Shown here piece after piece: positions 60,363-64,000 of a DNA stretch of 64,000 bases (the first letter of the stretch is position 1; every line of letters starts with the position of its first letter). The stretch comes from Gluconobacter albidus (GTDB lineage Bacteria; Pseudomonadota; Alphaproteobacteria; Acetobacterales; Acetobacteraceae), in NCBI RefSeq assembly GCF_002723915.1, contig NZ_BEWL01000011.1, positions 62,001 to 126,000 on the forward strand. Direction: 5' to 3'. Position numbers and translations under genes: made by a program. The notes below the pieces were generated by a model, which was not told the origin of the DNA, ran no database searches, and saw only the letters and a program-made list of their open reading frames with translations.

Positions 60363-61139
60363 TCAGAGAAACGCCGGATCGGAAAAAACATTCCCGCGAC
60401 AGGCCAGACCTTCGCGGGCGGCAAGCGCCAGGATCGCCTGTCCGGTCACGTCGAACAGCGCGGCGGCCCGATCGACAGCGGCATACTTCGTCCACCAGCC
60501 CACAAGGAACTTCTGACGAAAATCGAGCGCCACCCCCAGAGCCTCCGCATCCCTGTTCTGCACCGCGAGCAAGGCGCGCGCGATTGTGATTGCGGTTTTT
60601 CCCATGAACTGCCCGGTCCGCCGACCTGCCCAAAGCTGCTCCAACTGGCTGCAAAGCCTCAGAAGCTCGGCATATCGACGCCCGACGGCAGCCGCAAAAG
60701 CCTGGGACAGGATCTTTATTGCCTCACCATCATCAGTTTCCGCATCTCCTTTCTCGACCGCTTCCATCGCCCATCTCCGCGCCGTTTCCGTATCCCCGAG
60801 AGCGAGCGAGGCGAGCTGCATGTCCAGAGCAAGCGGTGGCTGAACGAGTGCGCATCGTTCCAGCGGCAGACTGAACCACGATATCCTGCGTGCGAGCAGA
60901 GCCTGAAAACCGGCGATATCTCCCGAAGCATATGCCGCCCCGATGAGATCGTCGGTATCCATCAGCATCGTATAGATCGCCATTGCGTTGACGTCCCGCA
61001 GATGTTTGGCGCGCCAGAGATCCTGAACCTTCAGCAGTTCCTCCCTCGCCCCGCTTTCCGCGACGAGGGCTGCAACCTCCTCTGCCTCCAGATGGGGATA
61101 GGCGCGCAGGTCGGGCAGCGGAGTTCCGGGAAGGGTCAT
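60363..61139 (-). CDS. Helical protein, possibly Imm49-like immunity family
   Basis: 258 aa, almost entirely alpha-helical by eye (Ala/Leu-rich repeats). The C-terminal half (LDFRQKFLVGWWTKYAAVDR, then AILALAAREGL, FSDPAFL) has the pattern I associate with immunity-49 proteins: a Trp/Tyr helix, an A-x-x-A-L-A-R-x-x-G-L turn, and an S-x-P close to the end. This is a resemblance only. ATG overlaps the stop of the previous gene (ATGA). In polymorphic-toxin loci such proteins neutralise a neighbour's toxin; here no toxin is certain. Confidence 0.5.
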   Translation of the reverse strand: MTLPGTPLPDLRAYPHLEAEEVAALVAESGAREELLKVQDLWRAKHLRDVNAMAIYTMLMDTDDLIGAAYASGDIAGFQALLARRISWFSLPLERCALVQPPLALDMQLASLALGDTETARRWAMEAVEKGDAETDDGEAIKILSQAFAAAVGRRYAELLRLCSQLEQLWAGRRTGQFMGKTAITIARALLAVQNRDAEALGVALDFRQKFLVGWWTKYAAVDRAAALFDVTGQAILALAAREGLACRGNVFSDPAFL

Positions 61140-62122
61140 TGAACATTCTCCGTTTCCTGAAAGAGAAAACGATTGAAGAACTTCCGGTGTTCCACCTGCG
61201 GCGGCTCATTGCGCCGCGTATTGCTCCGGACGCAGAGATAGCCGACGCGCCCCTTCCGGCACAGGTCACGCAGCCTGTGGCCGATGTCCCGCTTCGCCTG
61301 GGCGCGTTGGGGATCTCTGGACTTGTTATGGATCATGCAGGACGAAATGGTCGCGATCATCTTCGGGTCATCCTGACGAACACGCCCATGTCCCGTACGG
61401 GTCCCGTCGATCAGGACGACGGAACGATCCTTGTAAGCGCTCGTATTAGCCTTGGATTCCAGAACGATCGCGAAGTTCACACCTTCGACGAAATGCACGA
61501 TGTTGGGTGTATTGGACCCGCTGCCAAGATATTGCAGGATTGTGGTGCCACCTGTGGTGTTGTTTGTGGTACTGGCCTGCGTTTCTACGATCTCGTCGCG
61601 CGACTGGCCAAGAAATTTCGTCTGCAGGGTCGTGACGTCCTGCTGCAACAGGGCGCTCAGTTTCCACAATGCGCCCCTTGTGCCGTACGCTTCCAGCTCC
61701 GTATTGCTCGGGTTTGGATCGGACAGAAGTCTGCGGGCCGCGGCCTCGTCCCACGGCGTGCCGATTTCCCAGTGCGCCCCGCCCAGCACCATCACCCACA
61801 TCACATGTCCCGGTGACACACGGCTTCCGGGTGTGATGGCTGCGGCCTGCGCGGTCCACAGTCTTTTGGCCAGTCTGGCCACCGTTGCATGCTGCTCCGC
61901 GCTCAGGAGATTAAACGCGGCTTCCGCTTCCTGCGAACCTGCTGGAAAGCCACAGGTCGAAAGCAGCCGCTGCGCCTCGAACAGGGCATTCTCGGTAGCG
62001 GGCGATGTCAGGCTGTTGACCGCAACAATCAACTGATCAATGCAGGTGGCCGCTTCCGCCGCCGTACGGGGATAGCTGAGGAGCGGCGCCGGTCGTCCAC
62101 CTGCGGCGCGGCGTGCGCTCAT
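61136..62122 (-). CDS. Unknown two-part protein of the topoisomerase-like operon
   Basis: 328 aa. No family recognised. N-terminal about 150 residues are helical; a Thr/Asn/Gly-rich linker (TQASTTNNTTGGTTILQYLG) near 180-200 separates a basic C-terminal domain (RSVVLIDGTRTGHGRVRQDD; HRLRDLCRKGRVGYLCVRSN). The basic, His/Arg-rich tail would suit nucleic-acid binding or a nuclease, but no catalytic motif is clear. ATG 62122 overlaps the topoisomerase C-part stop as ATGA, so it is translated with it; a longer frame to 62206 lies inside that gene and is rejected. Confidence 0.6.
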   Translation of the reverse strand: MSARRAAGGRPAPLLSYPRTAAEAATCIDQLIVAVNSLTSPATENALFEAQRLLSTCGFPAGSQEAEAAFNLLSAEQHATVARLAKRLWTAQAAAITPGSRVSPGHVMWVMVLGGAHWEIGTPWDEAAARRLLSDPNPSNTELEAYGTRGALWKLSALLQQDVTTLQTKFLGQSRDEIVETQASTTNNTTGGTTILQYLGSGSNTPNIVHFVEGVNFAIVLESKANTSAYKDRSVVLIDGTRTGHGRVRQDDPKMIATISSCMIHNKSRDPQRAQAKRDIGHRLRDLCRKGRVGYLCVRSNTRRNEPPQVEHRKFFNRFLFQETENVQ

Positions 62123-62949
62123 GCTCTGCCCATTCCCGGCATGGTCAGAAGGCCACCCGGCTCTTCCGTATCCTGGGCCGCGAGGACATCGTCCACGTTC
62201 TGCCACAGTTTTGTCTCAACGCGACGTGCGAATGTTTCTCCTTCAAGGAGCGCTACCACCGTCCGCAGGGCCTCGTGGGGTGGCAGGTTTCCTGTGGAGA
62301 CCTGATCGACAAGCTGCTCCAGACAGGCGACGAACTCGATACTGCTGATGTCCGGCGCCTCCTCCTCCAGCGTCAGCGCGGCATCCAGACCGGCCTGTGT
62401 CAGACAGATCTGCCGGGTTTCCCGATCCCAGACGAGCAGGCGCTTTTCCGCCATCAGTTCCAGCACGCCGTGAAACGTGGAGGGCCGTCCCACGCCATTC
62501 CCAGCCATGGCCAGCAGCAATTCATCGAGTGTCCAGGGCTCCGCACGACGCAGCCGGGGCGTAGCAACGAACCGGACGTCCGGATGCGCCGCCGCGTCCC
62601 GCAGGCCTGCGTCCGTATCGGGTGCCGTCATTGCTGACAGAAAGCTCTCTTTTGCATCAGGGAGTTCTTCCCACCAACCATCGGACAGGACGGACGCCGT
62701 GGTGACCAGAACCTCGCAGAGACCCTGTTCCGCGCAGGGCATTCTGTCCGCCGGGGAGACGTCATCGACCGTATAGGTCGCTTCGCCCAGTTCCACGACA
62801 GGCATGGGAGCCTGCGCTGCGCGCATGGCACGATAGGCAATTTCGTAAAGAGCGAATTCCTCCGGACTCAGGCGACCGGACACCCGGGCGGGCGTCATTT
62901 CGGGGTCCGTGGGCGTTATGGGAGGGTGCGCGCTGTTGTTATCGGTCAC
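62119..62949 (-). CDS. Type IA topoisomerase-like protein, C-terminal half as a separate gene
   Basis: 276 aa. Starts with GTG, with AAGGGG seven bases upstream. Opens with NNSAHPPITPTD, the segment that in full enzymes (AHEAIRPT) follows the active-site YxRTDS. Next come LSPEEFALYEIAYRAM, the GVGRPSTF motif at 152-159 (canonical GIGRPST), and EFVACLEQLVDQVSTGNLPP, as in the gate domain of type IA topoisomerases. No zinc fingers follow. The catalytic Tyr is neither here nor in the upstream gene. It overlaps that gene by 11 bases. Probably forms one complex with it. Confidence 0.8.
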   Translation of the reverse strand: MTDNNSAHPPITPTDPEMTPARVSGRLSPEEFALYEIAYRAMRAAQAPMPVVELGEATYTVDDVSPADRMPCAEQGLCEVLVTTASVLSDGWWEELPDAKESFLSAMTAPDTDAGLRDAAAHPDVRFVATPRLRRAEPWTLDELLLAMAGNGVGRPSTFHGVLELMAEKRLLVWDRETRQICLTQAGLDAALTLEEEAPDISSIEFVACLEQLVDQVSTGNLPPHEALRTVVALLEGETFARRVETKLWQNVDDVLAAQDTEEPGGLLTMPGMGRA

Positions 62950-63994
62950 GGGTATTCCCCTTCACTCCGGCACCGCCCTCATACAGCCTCTGAAGACATG
63001 CCATTGCCTCACGCGGGGCTATTCCACGACGGCGCCATGCTTCGGCGAGAAGGAAGGCTGTCCCCGCCGCAGGAGCAGGGCCCATTTCCACGCGCTGCGT
63101 TACCGTTTCGCGCAGATGTCCGGACGCTTTCTGAAGACACTGCGCCATGTCCCGCGCCACCGCCTCCTCGAACAGGGCAATGCCGCCCTGGCGCATGAGC
63201 CGTCCCGTGATGGCCCAGGGGTGTTCCCTGCTGTCACCTGCGTTTCGTCTGCCCTGACCAGCCGTCACTGTCACGCCCACGTCCCACAGGCCATCGGTCT
63301 GCAATTCTCCGCGCAGATGCCGCAGCATCAGAGCCAGAACCCCGGCCTGCACGCGCCCCATGCCCACATTTCGCGCTCCTTTGGCGGGCGGCTGTGCAAG
63401 CAGCCCCGCAGCATCCGCACGCGCCGCAAGATCTTCGGGCGTATTGCCCGATTCGTCTTCGGGCAGCTCTTCCCGGCCCACCGCCAGAACATGACCCAGA
63501 CGGCGTGCGACGAGAATGTCGATCACTTCTCTCAGTAACGCGGCCGCAACAACCGACTGATCGAGCCTCTGTGGCTCTTTGTTTGCTCCAAAGGCTTCAG
63601 AAATGCTTTCACGGGTGATAGCGCCCAGCCGCACACGTTCAATACGCCCGGCCCATTCCGGCAAACACTGCCCAATGGCGGTTTCGACATGCCAGGCGAT
63701 TTCTTCCCCCATCAGATCGGCGTCAGTCGCAATAACGATGCGCTCCATCCCCTTCGCCATGAGGCAAATCCGTGCAATCGCATCCTGTCCCGTCGCTGAA
63801 AGCTGATGATGGGGGACCAGTCCATCGGCATAGGACAGGCTCGCATGATCCAGCCCGAGTTCGGCAACCGCACCTCCCGTGGCCAGAACCTGGTAATCAA
63901 GCCCCAGATAATGACTGATGCTCTCGACCTTTCCGGGTGCCTCCACAATCACGAGGACATTCGGAAACAGCCGCTTTGCCCCGATATTGGCCAT
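62939..63994 (-). CDS. Type IA topoisomerase-like protein, TOPRIM half
   Basis: 351 aa if it starts at ATG 63994; only 6 bases remain to the window edge, so an earlier start is possible. TOPRIM motifs: Glu18 in LVIVEAPGKVESI, and DADLMGE with Asp91, Asp93 and Glu97 (canonical DxDREGE, with Leu-Met for Arg-Glu). Gate motif GMGRVQAG at 211-218 (canonical AGRVQS) follows. The protein ends QRLYEGGAGVKG, just where full enzymes continue ITYxRTDS, and then stops. Shares its last 11 bases with the next gene. First visible gene of a five-gene operon. Confidence 0.8.
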   Translation of the reverse strand: MANIGAKRLFPNVLVIVEAPGKVESISHYLGLDYQVLATGGAVAELGLDHASLSYADGLVPHHQLSATGQDAIARICLMAKGMERIVIATDADLMGEEIAWHVETAIGQCLPEWAGRIERVRLGAITRESISEAFGANKEPQRLDQSVVAAALLREVIDILVARRLGHVLAVGREELPEDESGNTPEDLAARADAAGLLAQPPAKGARNVGMGRVQAGVLALMLRHLRGELQTDGLWDVGVTVTAGQGRRNAGDSREHPWAITGRLMRQGGIALFEEAVARDMAQCLQKASGHLRETVTQRVEMGPAPAAGTAFLLAEAWRRRGIAPREAMACLQRLYEGGAGVKGNTRDR

Positions 63995-64000
63995 ATGCCG

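Noticed and set aside
1-64000. CRISPR arrays, insertion sequences, tRNA or rRNA genes
   Set aside because: No regularly spaced repeats, transposase motifs or cloverleaf sequences were noticed on reading; a dedicated search could still find a tRNA I missed.

Overview
The window looks like chromosomal DNA of an acetic acid bacterium (Acetobacteraceae; a Gluconobacter/Asaia-type genome is my best guess). This is inferred from the GC-rich sequence, three TonB-dependent receptors, the many membrane-linked or NAD(P)/flavin dehydrogenases (GMC, FMN, FAD, SDR, Zn-ADH) and the alphaproteobacterial style of the regulators. No rRNA, tRNA, CRISPR array, transposase or integrase was seen. About 95% of the window is coding and most genes sit in overlapping operons.

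Region 1 (1-8.4 kb): the 5' part of a LuxR-type regulator is divergent from a class III aminotransferase. A minus-strand operon (NCS1 permease, YtcJ-like amidohydrolase, FMN alpha-hydroxyacid dehydrogenase, aldehyde dehydrogenase, GhrA) converges on it. Region 2 (8.6-19.2 kb, plus strand): Zn-alcohol dehydrogenase, SDR, HisD-like dehydrogenase, APH-fold kinase, second NCS1 permease, RidA-family protein, TonB receptor and GMC oxidoreductase. The dehydrogenase trio resembles dihydroxypropanesulfonate (hpsNOP-type) clusters more than histidine biosynthesis. A sharp change of base skew falls inside the TonB gene near 15.7 kb.

Region 3 (19.2-25.1 kb): a minus-strand operon of a flavin monooxygenase, ArgE/DapE peptidase and DUF1028 protein, divergent from a class II aldolase, then LysR and IclR regulators. 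Region 4 (25.2-35.6 kb): TonB receptor, DAO-family oxidase, a complete dipeptide/opine-type ABC importer with its ATPases and binding protein, and a second DAO-family oxidase. Together they form an uptake-and-oxidation route for an amino-acid conjugate. Region 5 (35.7-44 kb): SDR, MFS transporter, LysR, and the four subunits of heterotetrameric sarcosine oxidase (soxBDAG).

Region 6 (44-49.6 kb): a frameshifted CobW GTPase gene and a DUF1826 gene diverge from a Zur-like palindrome. They are followed by a YbaK-type deacylase, a TetR/SDR pair with a shared operator-like palindrome, a strong terminator and a sugar-porter MFS gene. Region 7 (49.6-58.6 kb): a divergent amino-sugar locus (SSS transporter, murQ, gntR, anmK against TonB receptor, nagA, nagB). 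It encodes every step from anhydro-MurNAc to fructose-6-phosphate, plus candidate transporters for both membranes.

Region 8 (58.6-64 kb): an S24 (CI/LexA-like) repressor with TGTAAG operator repeats apparently controls a 68-aa orphan protein. Beyond it is a five-gene minus-strand operon that runs off the window. Its first two genes are the two halves of a type IA topoisomerase, split exactly at the active-site motif and lacking the catalytic tyrosine. Downstream come three proteins of unknown function, one with an immunity-protein look. This operon is the best candidate for an undescribed system.
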